Source of the DNA: Molanna angustata
Lineage: Eukaryota; Arthropoda; Insecta; Trichoptera; Molannidae
DNA: 64,000 bases
Reading direction: 5' to 3'
Assembly (NCBI GenBank): GCA_963576475.1
Contig: OY754968.1
Location: 18,902,734-18,966,733, forward strand
Shown: in pieces, positions 23,216 to 34,809 of the stretch
Layout: each line of letters begins with the position of its first letter
How positions within the stretch are numbered: position 1 is the first letter of the stretch
The notes under the pieces: generated by a model
Databases searched by the model: none
Told to the model about the DNA's origin: nothing
The model's input: only the letters and a program-made list of their open reading frames with translations
Made by a program: the position numbers and the translations under genes

Positions 23216-23398
23216 GGGGGCAAATCCCTTCAAACGCTGGAATCAAAATCTTATGATTACCCATATCATGGATATAATTATCTTATGGATTTCTATTATA
23301 TTATAGAACTTCATAAGATAATTATATCCACGATATAGGATATCGCGAGGGTTTTGATTCCACCGTTTGACGAGACTTGCCTCCTTGGTCTATGATAT
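23216..23398. repeat. Palindromic MITE, family GGCAAGTCT, copy 1
   Basis: Long imperfect palindrome. The left arm contains ATCAAAATCTTATGATTACC and CATATCATGGATATAATTAT; the right arm is its near reverse complement, ending GACGAGACTTGCC. Two further copies lie back to back at 44699-45033. No coding capacity. Confidence 0.75.
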
Positions 23399-23604
23399 GC
23401 ATATTGTTTACGTAGAATTTGTTGTAATATTTGTTTGTATGACTGTACGTTTGTTAGGTTTAAATAAAAATTAAGTATATAAAAATGAGTTGGTTGTGGC
23501 CAACACTTTTTAATCTTTATTTTTAGAAAGAATGAATATGTTCTTGTAACAGGTACATATAGATCCTTATACATTCCCTAAACTAAGCATAAATGTTTGT
23601 ACTA

Positions 23605-23705
23605 TAGGTAAACGAAATCAGTTGTGGCAGGATTCGAACTTGCGACTACTGTATTACTAATCCAGCGCACTAACTGCTCTGCCCATCTTATGTAATGCTT
23701 GCTTT
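23605..23705 (-). repeat. tRNA-derived SINE head (minus strand)
   Basis: The minus strand shows GGGCAGAGCAGTTAGTGCGC (A-box region) and CAAGTTCGAATCCTGCC (B box). The acceptor stem does not pair, so it is a SINE or tRNA relic rather than a tRNA gene. Confidence 0.6.
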
Positions 23706-23929
23706 TACATAAAAAAATTAAATGAAACATTGATTAGTTTATCGAAAATTATCTTTGAATACTAAAAAGAATAGTTGGCTTCACCTGCTGCCCATGTCTT
23801 CTATACCTTCCTGCTGATCCATCCACTACCTCAACTCCTCACAACAATATTGTTTTACTTTTATCGATCATCATCCATATCAATCTCACAAGTAAAGATT
23901 CTTGTATTTTTTAACAGAATGAAAACAAA

Positions 23930-24235
23930 AATAACATTGATGCATTATTTCATACATGATGTTCGAGCTTCTTACATTTCCCTACTTCAGAATGTCATTC
24001 ACATGGCTGTGCCAACCTTTCTTGGAAGATCTGGATCTCTTGTTTCATTACTATCGGCTTTGTATATTTTCTTTGTTCATTCTACCCAAGTGGCCAAACC
24101 ATCTCAGGATGTTAATTTTCATTCAATTATTGACATATTTCTCTAAATTTTTTATTGCATTTCTTATGATACAATGCTGCATCCTATCAGCGGCATCTCT
24201 TTCCACTGCAAATCCGATCTGATTCGCTAAGAACT
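23930..24235 (-). pseudogene. LINE C-terminal fragment
   Basis: The plus-strand text TCATTCACATGGCTGTGCCA, then GTATATTTTCTTTGTTCATT, matches 14650-14760, the minus-strand coding region of the recurrent LINE. Degenerate. Confidence 0.55.
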
Positions 24236-24239
24236 TACC

Positions 24240-25600
24240 TTCGAGACGGAGAATAATGCGGTAGGTAGGTATATTTTAATAGTAATAGTTTGGTAGTATA
24301 TAAATAGTCAAGCAACAGGTAGGTAAGTTTTGAATGTAGTGCCTTTTTATGTTGTGCTCCCTTTTATAAGGTGATGCATACCCACACATGTGGCTAGCTA
24401 CCCCAAATTGTGTAGATATGCTGTGAATACTTAAGAGTAAGTGAGTAATACTGTGAATGAACGTACAATATAGATAAATAAAACACAAACAGCTGAATAA
24501 TTAGGTTATAAACTTTTACAGGTATAAAAAACTTATTTGAGAAACAACTTATGTTTATTCTTATTTTATTTTTTTATGTGCATCTAAGAAAACTAACACA
24601 TAATATCAAATATGAATTTGCCTCCAATTTGAATCAAAGGTCCGAATGCAGAGTCCGACCTAAATACTAACCATGTTTTCATTGCACAGTCGCTCACTTA
24701 AGTTAGGAGATCACGTGACTTCCTAACTGGAGGATGCTACAAAGTTTTTGTATGAGAATTGCAATGGAAAGACAATGGCGGACGCTTCTTGGGTGCACTG
24801 GAGAGTTGAACCGGTGAAATAAAATAAAAGCAAGATCCAAATTATGTATCAACAAACATGGTTTAAAAAAATACCAAATAACTTGTTACGTAAGTACAAG
24901 AATGAAGACAAAAATTTCGAGAAGTATCAAGAGGGTTACTTAAATAAACGCCTGAAATTATGCAACGGTGCCGAACCCTTGGTGCGTTATTCGAAGCGCA
25001 CCGCATATACTTCAACATATGTATGGAAATTAAGATAACGAACTGGCTCGTGAAATGATAGATGACTCATACAAATGTTTGACGACTTTGGCGCGCCGCA
25101 CCGATGACCTATGTATGTAGGTACAATATGTATGTTAGTTTGCCGATTCTATGTTAGGCGGCGCGCATATCGCTATTGTATAAGTTTGTTTAATTACAAA
25201 TTACTATAGCACATTGGTTATTGTATATTAAAAAAATAAAAACATATTTAAAACACCATGGCACAGACCCTTTCAACACATTGTCATCGAAAGAAAGTTG
25301 ATTCAGACAATACCAGATTTTGGATTTTAATATGCAAGTGTTCGTAAGTATAAATGATCAAAGGTTTCCTACAAAAAATAAATAAGTGTGTTTGCTCCAC
25401 CGAACCGTTCAACTTATTAGTTAGCAGCTGCCACTGATTGCAGAGGCATATATAAATACTTAGCGCATGCGCGTTGGCGTAAACTAACATTTGCGAACTG
25501 TCAAAAAGTAAAATTGATCGCGAGGAACCTTACGACAGGTTTAATAATAAAATACAAGATGTTTTGATGATGATTTTAGCGACTTCGTCAAATATGTATT
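24240..25600. other. No recognisable feature
   Basis: Intergenic sequence. A 64-codon open frame (24844-25038) has no motif I recognise. Confidence 0.4.
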
Positions 25601-25603
25601 GGG

Positions 25604-25944
25604 TTTAGAAGGTCGACATATAAGTCTAATGATTTGCCACTATGCTTTGGTGGTTGAAATTACTGTGTTTATAAAGTAAATAAAAAAGGATATATTATAG
25701 ATTTTCTAAATGTTGTTTTTTAATGTTCCTTTGATATTTGTGCAAAATGAACCATATATACTTTATACTACTTAGTTTAGAAGGTCGACATATAAGTCTA
25801 ATGATTTGCCACTATGCTTTGGTGGTTGAAATTACTGTGTTTATAAAGTAAATAAAAAAGGATATATTATAGATTTTCTAAATGTTGTTTTTTAATGTTC
25901 CTTTGATATTTGTGCAAAATGAACCATATATACTTTATACTACT
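25604..25944 (+). repeat. 172-bp tandem duplication
   Basis: 25604-25772 and 25776-25944 appear identical by eye (both begin TTTAGAAGGTCGACATATAA), giving a period of 172 bp. No open frame or family recognised. Confidence 0.9.
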
Positions 25945-26238
25945 GACCAGTGGGACTTTTTTACTAAAATACCACTATGAAGAGTTGGGTGCTGTACTAG
26001 CTGTACATACTTCCTTTTCTAACAGCATTCCCATTGAACGTGAAGACAAATGTTTCATAGCTTTGCAGTCTTAGAAAATATTATAATTTAATTTAAGGTG
26101 ACATGCATCTTGTGTGAACTTTTAATGCTGAATGTAACAAGTGTGTTACTGTCGCAGCATAATAAAACACAAATGTATAGAAAAAGAAATATGTATAGTG
26201 AAACAATTTACAAATTGAAAGTAAAACTTACATTTTTA

Positions 26239-29200
26239 TCAACTTGTTTCTAAATCAAATTTGAAAATTCTTGATGATCCATCCTCGGATGTTGTAAGTA
26301 ATACTTTAGATGCAGATGAGTAAAACATGTCTAATAATTCTGCTCTATGGCCAGTCATGGTTTTTATTAAAACTCCTGATTTTGAATCATATATTTTGAG
26401 GGTTCCATCCAAACATGCCGCTATCAAGTAATGGTCTACCCAACAAAGGAAAATTATCCCTGATGCATCGTCATTACTTTTATCGGAGCATTTATGCCTA
26501 ATATTTTGTCGACCAACATCCCAAATTGTTAAAGAACCTTCCAGAGTTCCTACAAAAAGAAAAAATATTGTAAAATTTATCATAGGTTTTGTTAGTAAAA
26601 TTAACCGTTTCAGTGCTAATCCCGAGACGTTATCGTGATGAATCATGCGCTACACCAGTGCGGATCACGATAGGTAATCGTGATGGACAATGCTCCACTT
26701 AAAATCGCTGTAGAAATCTTATTTATCGACATATCCAAAATATAATAATCACACCGTGTAACCGAACCATTTATCTAAGTAAATATGATTTTAAAAAAAT
26801 AAAAAAAAAAAATTGGTAGATGGCAGTAAAGTGTTTACTTTTTGTCTATTTCATTCCGAGACGAAATCGGGACCCACACTGAGATACCGCTTTGTATGGA
26901 TATTAATGTTGCGTATAACCCATATCCGAGTTCGTAGAGATTGTGCGCCGGTTTAGATAAATATTTATGTACGGTTTTTATTTAGTTTATAAAAGAAAAG
27001 TATTTTGTTGTAAATTTATATGTTTTTATTTGTGTCTTTAACGTTGATTCATATTTCAAAATAACTCTTTTTTTAAAATTCATGTGTTTTTGAGAGTAAC
27101 TTTGATTTTTTGTGTTACCGACTTTTAAAATCTTACTAGGTGATAGACAAAATACAATGAACATTTTTTGCTATTATGAATGAATTTTGCTTTCACAAAT
27201 GTTCCGAAAAAGTACTCAGAGCCTGTTGAGTTATTACAGTATTATTTATAACAACCAATAATTTTATGACTATTTTCTACTATATAAGTTGATAAAGTCG
27301 CGGTGCAGCGGCGCATAGGTCATAGCGCTTACAGATAAACTTCATACAAACGTATAAGGCACTAAGCAATTGTTGAAAATTGTGTTTGTTTTCGAAGAAA
27401 TACTTAAAAATTTATGAATTTTAAGCTGATTTTTATTCACTACATACTTTCCTATATCTTTTTTTACCTATGTGATATTTTTTTGCTAATTAGTCATGTT
27501 TTTGTAAGCTGGAATGTTGAAAAAATCAGTTAAATAGTATGCAGAAAAACAAAATAAACAAAAAATTGTATTCAACATTTAAAACAACTAAAAACGAATA
27601 TTCTTGTCAAAGATTTCAAGTATCTCAGGTGAGTAGTTATTGAGATATGACGATTTTAATTTTGTCCGAAAATTGCGCCGCACTGAGGTGTTACATTGTT
27701 TAGCATACGCCTAGCACGGAAAAGGTTAAAGATTTTTATGGTTTGAATTATATTAAACAATGATATAAAAGTTGATACTCTTTTATCCTTCTTCATTCAT
27801 TTTATTATGACAGCACACAGTACAAGCATAAAACTATTATAAGATCAACAGAAATACAAAAATAACATGTACCTCTTACGTACTACAACTAATTTAATAA
27901 AAATAATACGACCTGATTTTTTGTAGGTGCGTGCATTAGAGTTTATAATATTTCATAGTACCTATTATTAATGAGAATTTTAAAAAAATATATAAATGTA
28001 TCAATTTTCACCCGTTAGGGACAGTCAGATGACCCTAAAAATATTAATATTATCAGTCACCTGATACAACCACATGTTTTTAGCAATACATACAGTAATA
28101 ATATAGAAAGTTGAATATAACATACCAACTGCTAATAATCCCAAAGAAGCATCTTTACAAAAGCAAAGTGCCTCAACTTCTGATCCCACATCCAGTATAC
28201 CAATGACTTTACCAGCAACAGATTTTGTTAAGATAACTTTACCTGTAATAAATATAACGAATAGTCTTGAAGTGTGACATTGAATAATAATAAAAAAAAT
28301 ATACACTAAATGGTGCATTGGTGTTGACAGTTTAGTATTAAAGATTTCCCAATTCATTATTTTCAAAAACATTAAACTAATAAAAATTGTAGTCTTTTGG
28401 CAGTGTAATACGTTGACAACATTTAAATCATACTCTACGCAAGAGAGAAGTGGTATAAAATAAAATTCAATTTTACAGCAGAAAAGTATAATGCACTTTA
28501 TGGGTACCTACACGGGAATTCATTGTAATAGATATCAAAGAGTCATGCTTATCTGCTGATGACGTCATAAGTTTTTTAGGTCTTATTTACCGGCATTTAT
28601 GAAAAAATGAATTCCACTTCATCTCTCTATTGATACAATTATTAATCATATATTTTATTAACAATTACAATTATTTTATTTTATTACTGCCAATAAACTG
28701 CATAGCAATTTGGAGGCAATACTTGTATTTTTTTTCTGATTGAATAATAAAAAACATAAAAAAAATTATGAACAGGTTGATAATCCAATGCAAGCATCTG
28801 GCAATATGGTGATTTAAAAAGAGTCATATGTAATGGCCTTCTTCATTTAGCGATAATATTTCAAGTTCCTAGGCAAAAAATTATCCAACTGTCGATTCGT
28901 TCATGAGAATTCAATTCTCTGAATGAATCAACATTATTAAGCCAAGATGCATGTACGAAGGAACATTTTGTATGAAGTAGTTGACTTTTTGCATGCTAAT
29001 AACACCAACTAGAGGCCTCGCAGCATATATGTTCCCATACATGGATTTACTCAGAATTCGGAGTAGAACATTTTATGTGAGTTTTGTGTGTGTCTGTGTG
29101 TGTGTGTGTCCCCCCCCCTTATAACTTTTGATACGCTCAATTTACAGAGCCCAAATTTTCAGAATATATAAATAGTTATAGGCCTACAAAACTTTTATAC

Positions 29201-30910
29201 TCAGAATTGTGAATTTTTGTTTCATCAGGGGTTATCAACTTTTGAAATTCTGGTTTATTTTTCCATATATCTCAGAAACCATAAAAGCTAGAACGCTGAA
29301 AATTGGTATAATCATAGACAAATATAAAATCTCAAATTGGTATTTTCAAAAAAATTGCAGGGTTTCTCAAACATTTTTTACTAAGTAAAATATTTTTTTT
29401 ATGATAAATTTATGAGTTTAACTGCTTATATTTCGAAATTTTTTAAAAATATTGAAAAAAGCCGAAACACCCCAACAAGATAATTTAATTTTCTATAAAA
29501 ATATTAACATTGTATTAGCACATCTCAATTTTTTTTAACAATTTTTATAAAAATTGAATTTCGTGACGATATTACTTCATACAATTTGTATGGCAGTCGC
29601 CTTCACACAATATATAAGACTTAATAGTTTGATACTAATCTCCAAACATACATGCATACCATCATGCTGTTTTCATATTCTGGGTAGGATCAAAGGACTG
29701 ACCTCCATACTATCCTATCTTGACATACATACCTAGGTACATGTGTTGTATAGAAAACCAAATATCTTAAAATATTAAATAATTTGTATTTATGGGTTTA
29801 TAGTTTGGTACTTATCTTTCAACTTTACATACTATCGCTATCAACAGTTGGATCTCATGTGTTACATGCAACTAGTAAAATAATATATGTAGGTAAATAG
29901 TGACCTTACCATCAATAGAACCAGTAGCTATAATATTGTTGTCAAGATATGAATCTATAGCAGTAATTGAAGCAGAATGTCCCAATTCTGAAGCAATGTG
30001 GTGAATTACAGTTGAAGATTTCAAATCCCAAATTTTAAAAGATCCATCTTCATATCCAACTGATAATCTTCGACCATCAGACATGAGCTGAAATAATGTA
30101 TAAATATATTTTATTTATTTATTTTACTGATATTTTTTTTTTAAGTCCGTAGACTTTTCTTATTGGTACTAGCAGTATTCACATTTGTAGGTCAGAATTA
30201 AAATTAAAAAGTAAAGTGATACTTCATGTATCAGGACTATTAGCACATAAACTATATAATATGTATTATACTAGATATATAATAATACTCACCACACCAC
30301 ATTCTGACTTTTGTCCATGACTTTGAAGAACTTTGGTGTCCCCTGATGGAATTTTCCACATGTAAATTTCACCAGCTGTCGCACCGCAGAACAGGACCCT
30401 CGAACCGTGATGCCATTTTCCCCATGATAAATCTCCTGCTTGATAATTCCATATGCAATTCCATTCATCCTCTTGATTACTCGGGCACTTTGTAACCCTA
30501 ACTGAGCCACCCATGTCCGCTGTAGCCAAATACGCTCCATCATGACTAAAAGCAGCAATAATTACAGAATCTTCGTGCTCTGTACATTCGTGAACAACTT
30601 CTCCGGTTTCTATATTCCAAACATAAGCTTTGTCATCTTCTCCTCCGGTAACAGCTAGCTTTCCCAGCGGATGAATAGATCCGCAGAATACAGATCCAGT
30701 GTGTCTATTGAATATAGTAATAGCATCTTCTTTAATTGGTTCACCACTTTCAGAAACATCGTCATCGTCATTTGAAAGATCTCCGTTATCTGCTGCTTCT
30801 AGTACATCATCTAAATCTCCAACATATTCTAACTCATCTTCATCAAACACTTCTTCTTGCATAATATCATCATCTCCATGAACAGATGACGGGGGAGTAT
30901 CTTTCCTCAT
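26239..30910 (-). CDS. AAMP: AAMP, WD40-repeat protein (complete, 4 coding exons)
   Basis: Angio-associated migratory cell protein, a conserved eukaryotic WD40 protein thought to act as a scaffold; its orthologue is linked to cell migration and ribosome assembly. Exons on the minus strand: 30910-30293 (ATG at 30910, donor GTGAGT), 30087-29910 (donor GTAAGG), 28242-28126 (donor GTATGT) and 26549-26239 (TAA end). Phases 0, 1, 1 agree, giving 407 aa against 434 for the human protein. Residues 1-62 are acidic. WD blades follow, for example L-A-V-T-G-G-E-D-D-K-A-Y-V-W-N (85-99), S-V-G-Y-E-D-G-S-F-K-I-W-D in exon 2 and L-D-G-T-L-K-I-Y-D in exon 4. The ATG is preceded by TTTTTACAG|AAA, so a 5'UTR intron is likely. 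Introns 2 and 3 carry transposons. Confidence 0.95.
26605..27725. mobile_element. piggyBac-like non-autonomous element in AAMP intron 3
   Basis: The ends CCGTTTCAGTGCTA and, inverted, TAGCACGGAAAAGG are similar terminal inverted repeats starting CC. They are flanked on both sides by TTAA (26601-26604 and 27726-27729), the piggyBac target duplication. Length 1121 bp with no transposase frame. The ends are the main evidence; the inner sequence is unrecognised. Confidence 0.65.
27795..27950 (-). repeat. Dispersed repeat in AAMP intron 3
   Basis: GACAGCACACAGTACAAGCA and AACATGTACCTCTTACGTAC recur at 39405-39570. Probably a retroelement 3'UTR piece; family not recognised. Confidence 0.55.
28788..28880 (+). 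repeat. 95-bp dispersed repeat, copy 2
   Basis: Matches 13642-13735 with about three differences. It stops exactly where Helitron-like copy 5 begins. Confidence 0.75.
28884..29875 (+). mobile_element. Helitron-like copy 5 (complete, 992 bp) in AAMP intron 2
   Basis: It starts TCCAACTGTCGATTCGTTC after A and ends with hairpin CATGT-GTT-ACATG plus CTAG (29872-29875) before T. Structure and length match copy 1. It lies in antisense to AAMP, with its 3' end 34 nt from the 5' splice site of AAMP exon 2 (donor at 29909). Confidence 0.8.
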
Positions 30911-30912
30911 TT

Positions 30913-31640
30913 TCTGTAAAAACCAAGGACGAAAACTTTAATTTGATTCAGAAATATGATTTAGTCTAGGAACACCACCATCAGTTAGGAGAACCAAATA
31001 AAAAACAGTACTAGCTTTCGAAAATATTAATAATATGAAAATTATTAACAGAAAAAGCTTGCAAGTGAAACGTCTAGTCATAATTGCCAAAATTTAAACA
31101 ATACAACTACATTTTTAAAATAAATTAAACACTTGTTTTTCTTTCTACATTTATTTTTACTCTCCAGAACGACCGTTTCGCCTGGTGAAGGCCTTTTCAA
31201 CCAGTTGAAAAGGCCTTCACCAGGCGAAACGGTCGTTCTGGAGAGTAAAAATAAATGTAGAAAGAAAAACAAGTGTTTAATTTATTTTAAAAATGGAATT
31301 CTACATAGTAAACGCTGTCAGTGTAAACAAAATTAAAAGTGCAATACAACTACAATAAAATCTTATGATTATAATTAATGGACCACGACATAAATTGATA
31401 AATTACATACTAATAAAAATACATATTTCTTATCAAATCTCTCATAAGGAACAAAATGTTTTCTGTACTAAAAAATAAACTAACAATAGAGCAAGTACAT
31501 AGATAAACATTTTTTTGATAAAAAAAATAATAATTGAATCTTGATTTAAGTTATTTTTGTATTTAAAATAAAATATACATACTTCATTTATTACCTTCTG
31601 TCATACACGAGGTGATGGGTGAACAAAAACAATATCGTAT
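30913..31640 (-). promoter_or_regulatory. Probable AAMP 5'UTR intron and first noncoding exon
   Basis: The acceptor TTTTTACAG ends at 30914, and a donor-like ACAGAAG|GTAATA lies at 31595|31594 on the minus strand. This would give an intron of about 680 bp and a noncoding exon ending at 31595. The transcription start is not visible. The intron would contain the palindrome at 31110-31295. Confidence 0.45.
31110..31295. repeat. Near-perfect 186-bp palindrome (92-bp arms)
   Basis: The arms 31110-31201 and 31204-31295 are exact reverse complements around a 2-nt centre. Each arm carries GGCCTTCACCAGGCGAAACG, then GTCGTTCTGGAGAG and an AT-rich run: a stem-loop followed by GAAAC, as on the 3' side of a hammerhead motif. 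The 13-bp direct repeat CAATACAACTACA is at 31099-31111 and 31342-31354, so the inserted unit may include 46 bp beyond the palindrome. The two mirror-image open frames here are not genes. Confidence 0.92.
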
Positions 31641-31800
31641 CAATAAGTTCTCTTTTCTATGATCGTATCGTAATATGCGTAATGTCAAAATTGTCAATAA
31701 CATGTGACCACAGATTATACGATCGTCGATCGTGATGTATTAATCTATGAAAATAAATTTTATTTAGAGCCTAATGAAACTTATTGTTTTATACAAGGAA
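31355..31800. other. Upstream region of AAMP
   Basis: AT-rich, with a CpG-containing stretch at 31650-31740 (ATCGTATCGTAATATGCGT; CGATCGTCGATCG) that could be a promoter. Nothing definite. Confidence 0.35.
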
Positions 31801-32250
31801 ACATCAACGCTATGATGGCGCATCCCTCAACTCATCAACTCAGCTGCTAAGACCCTCACCAGAGGTGACCTGAGGCCTAAGGCGACACGGAAAACACCTC
31901 ATGGCTCAATATGCGAGAAGTCGCGTTCCCTGCTGCGGTGACCCAACACTGCACCCTGCCGCAAAGCTTTTGCCCAGTTGATGATCTCACCCTGGTTCCG
32001 TGGCATCAACAGCGTACATGTGTGTGACGTATCATGTCACACAGAAATGTGGTCAGTGGTCACTATCGAGAACACAAGTCGACCGATGAATGCATCACAC
32101 CAAACCGTCCTTTCACCACCGGCGTCGAATGATAAGAAGCGCCGACGGCAAACCTTCGCCACTCGCACAGCCGCAGCTCTATTAGCTACATCCTTAGATG
32201 TAGCTGAACTAGACGATTGTAAATCCTTCAACTATTGGATAAACTGAAAA
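31800..32250. other. GC-rich island of unknown origin
   Basis: About 450 bp clearly richer in GC than the neighbours, with open frames on both strands (31978-32247 plus; 32037-32231 minus) but no motif I recognise. It ends with a small hairpin (CTACATCCTTAGATGTAG). It may be a decayed transposon or a processed-gene remnant. Confidence 0.4.
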
Positions 32251-32384
32251 TCATTGTTGTTTATTGGCAACCCTTTTTTAAGGCATAACAAATGTCACAG
32301 TAGGTTTTTATATGTGCATATAGAAGAATAATATAAAATAAGCGGCCCGATCGGCATTTTACTAAATGAAAAATCTTCTCCTTA

Positions 32385-32745
32385 ACGATAATATTAACTT
32401 AAAGCTGAGACAACGAATGGTCAAGTGTTACGTGTGGTCAGTGCTGCTTAGTGGGGTGAAGGCGTGGAATATTATAATATACCGCCTTGAAGCATTTGAA
32501 ATGTGAATCCACCGCAGAATGTTGAGAATATCATAGACTACATGGTTATGGAGGTAAAAATATAGCATCCTTCAGCTTGTTATAAAGGGGAAGATCGAGG
32601 GTCGTAGAGGGATCGGAAGAAAGCAACTTTCCTGGCTTCGAAACATCCGAGAATGGACCGCTATGAGAACTGTGGAGGAGCTGTTTCGCAATGCCCAGGG
32701 CAGGGAGGCTTTCTCTTAGGTGGTCCTGAAATGACACGAGAACAA
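32385..32745 (+). pseudogene. LINE C-terminal fragment
   Basis: Frames read V-W-S-V-L-L-S-G-V-K-A-W, then L-E-A-F-E-M, R-R-M-L-R-I-S, K-G-K-I-E-G-R-R-G-I-G-R-K and W-L-R-N-I-R-E-W-T. This is a very common insect LINE C-terminus. In-frame stops (in place of Trp codons) and a shift make it dead. Confidence 0.8.
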
Positions 32746-33040
32746 GAAGTATATGTGCAAACCGCACCCTCCACGGAGAAATTAATACAATATGATATTG
32801 TATTGATTTTTGTACTAAACTTGTTCTAAGCCTAGTATTATTTTAACAAAAGTCATAGATGGTCATAGAAGTTGACGATAATAAAGTTCAAGTGACATTA
32901 AAATTATTTTAATTTGAGGTTAAGATTTCTTGAATTGGATTTATAATAATACATTTTGTTTTTTTTAACGTCGTTTTTGAGATCTTCCTTCCATTTAATT
33001 TATTCAGAAATATATAATCTCTCTCTTGTGATCGAGTAAA

Positions 33041-34611
33041 ATGTCATTTCTAAAGAAAGGTAAACTGCATATTTGCAAATAAACAAAATTTTTAATATAA
33101 CATAAATCATACATAACTAATAAAGTTTTGATTTTCTCTTTACAGCTATTCTCGATGTAAAACCATTAATGTACGAAGCTAGACGATATAGAGGAAAAAT
33201 AAATATTCAAAGACCAAGAAAACCCCATTTTATTAGACAAGTGACTATTGATTTGTGCAAACCGATCCTCCCGAAAACGGAAAATAAATTGGCGTGCAAA
33301 TTGGGAGAAAAAAGTAGATTCACACAAGATATAGAAAATCCATTTGAACACATACTAGCGAAAGAATGTTTGAATTGGTTTAATCATTCTCAAATGGTAG
33401 CTTTCGTGCATGTGAATCCTGTGTCGATGAATGAAAAACTTCCAGTGTATTCGGAACTTGTGATGGAAAACATGCATTTAAGAACATATGGCAAGAAGAT
33501 AGTCAGAATGGCTTTACAAGGCACCAACTATGAAGAATGTATCAAGTTATTTAATTCCCATAATAATATAATATTTTCTGAAGCAATTAAAGTGGATAAA
33601 TTGCTGAAGCTGCTTAAAAGAATTCCACAACTTTTATTAATGGGTAAGTGTATCTTGTTTTAGTAGTGTTCTCCAAATCAAGTACTAAAGCGTGATTGGG
33701 ATATACATTCATCGGTAAAATCTTATCATACCTCTTCTACAATAAAAAATCCACATCTCATTTGAAATGGAAAAAATGTGAAATTTCAATTCTCATTGTA
33801 TGAAAAATTGAATTCACGAGTCTAGATAATAAAAACAATCCTATTTTTACCAAAAAATGTGTTTAGTATGAATGAAAAGTTTCTTACACATACTTTTTGA
33901 TGTGGCACAGTTGGTAAACTGTTTGGCTTCTCTGCGACCGTCCTGGGTTTGATCCCCAGCAGAGGAGAAATTTATTTAAATTCATTTTTCACAAATTTTG
34001 CTTCTCTGGGCTTGAAACACTGGTTAGCATGTTTTATGCCATACTGCAATAAACACGTTACGTAGGGTGCAATGAATTGTTTATTATTATTACTATTTGC
34101 TTGATTACTAAATTTGTAAAGGGTTGATTGTATATCTTTAACAAAACTAATCTTCAAATGGTGACTTCCTGACCTGGAATATCTTGAAGCTTTGTTGTGA
34201 TGGACCTGGTAATGTTTACCTTGAGTGGATGCAAATATCCATAAAGAACAGCATTTCTTTATGTGGATGTTTAGTTTTAGGAATGCGTGAAAACAACTTA
34301 TATTTTCACTTATGTCTGCTATTTAAGTTTCTGTGTAATATGGCATTCTTATTCAATATATTTTTTTTATAACTTGGTAAATTTTTTTTTTAGCTGGAAT
34401 TGTTGATGGAAAGCTATTATCGAGGAATCAAATGATCGAATACAGTCAACTTCCATCTTTAGACGTAGCGAGAGCTCAGCTCTGTCAAGTTTTAAACATC
34501 GCTGGATCAAGTTTAGTAGATAGAATAACGCAGCCTCAGTTGTCTCTAGTTAATAATCTGGACCAATATGCCAAAATAGAGAGTGAACCAGATCATAATA
34601 AGAAAGAGTAA
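33041..34611 (+). CDS. mRpL10: Mitochondrial ribosomal protein L10 (complete, 3 exons)
   Basis: Nuclear gene for the large-subunit protein bL10m (uL10 family) of the mitochondrial ribosome, which anchors the L7/L12 stalk. Exons: 33041-33059 (19 nt, ATG, donor GTAAAC), 33146-33643 (acceptor TTTACAG, donor GTAAGT) and 34394-34611 (acceptor TTTTAG, TAA). Both junctions are phase 1 and join to 244 codons plus stop. Motifs shared with insect and human homologues: I-N-I-Q-R-P-R-K-P-H-F, L-N-W-F-N-H-S, N-M-H-L-R-T-Y-G-K-K-I, then S-L-D-V-A-R-A-Q-L near the C-terminus. The start has A at -3. A SINE lies in intron 2. It is convergent with the Mohawk homeobox gene, whose stop is 558 bp downstream. Confidence 0.95.
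33895..34090 (+). repeat. tRNA-derived SINE, type 1, in mRpL10 intron 2
   Basis: Second copy of the family at 22079: A box GGCACAGTTGG, B box GGGTTTGATCCCC, body GCTTCTCTGGGCTTGAAACA, tail ACGTAGGGTGCAATGAATTG and (ATT)n. Confidence 0.8.
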
Positions 34612-34716
34612 TGCAATATAATACGAATATGTAGAATGTTTCAATCTATATTATGTAAGTACACAATTTAGCTATAAAATTTGATGTTTTTTTATTTACC
34701 TAGTCCTATATTATCA

Positions 34717-34809
34717 ATATCATGTTGGATCCCAATATCATGTTGGATTCCAATATCATGTTGGATCCCAATATCATGTTGGATCTCAATAGCATGTTGG
34801 ATCCCAATA
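34717..34809 (+). repeat. 18-bp minisatellite in the mRpL10 3' region
   Basis: About five tandem units of ATCATGTTGGATCCCAAT with small variations, starting about 106 bp after the mRpL10 stop and possibly within its 3'UTR. Confidence 0.9.

Noticed and set aside
23610..23700. Possible tRNA gene on the minus strand
   Set aside because: Acceptor stem does not pair; looks like a SINE head.
24844..25038. 64-codon open frame as a gene
   Set aside because: No recognisable motif, no splice or expression context; random frame is as likely.
28545..28580. CTGATGACGTCAT as another hammerhead core
   Set aside because: No GAAA box or stem I partner follows.
31078..31336. Two 64-67-codon open frames, one on each strand, with almost the same protein
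   Set aside because: Mirror images caused by the perfect palindrome.
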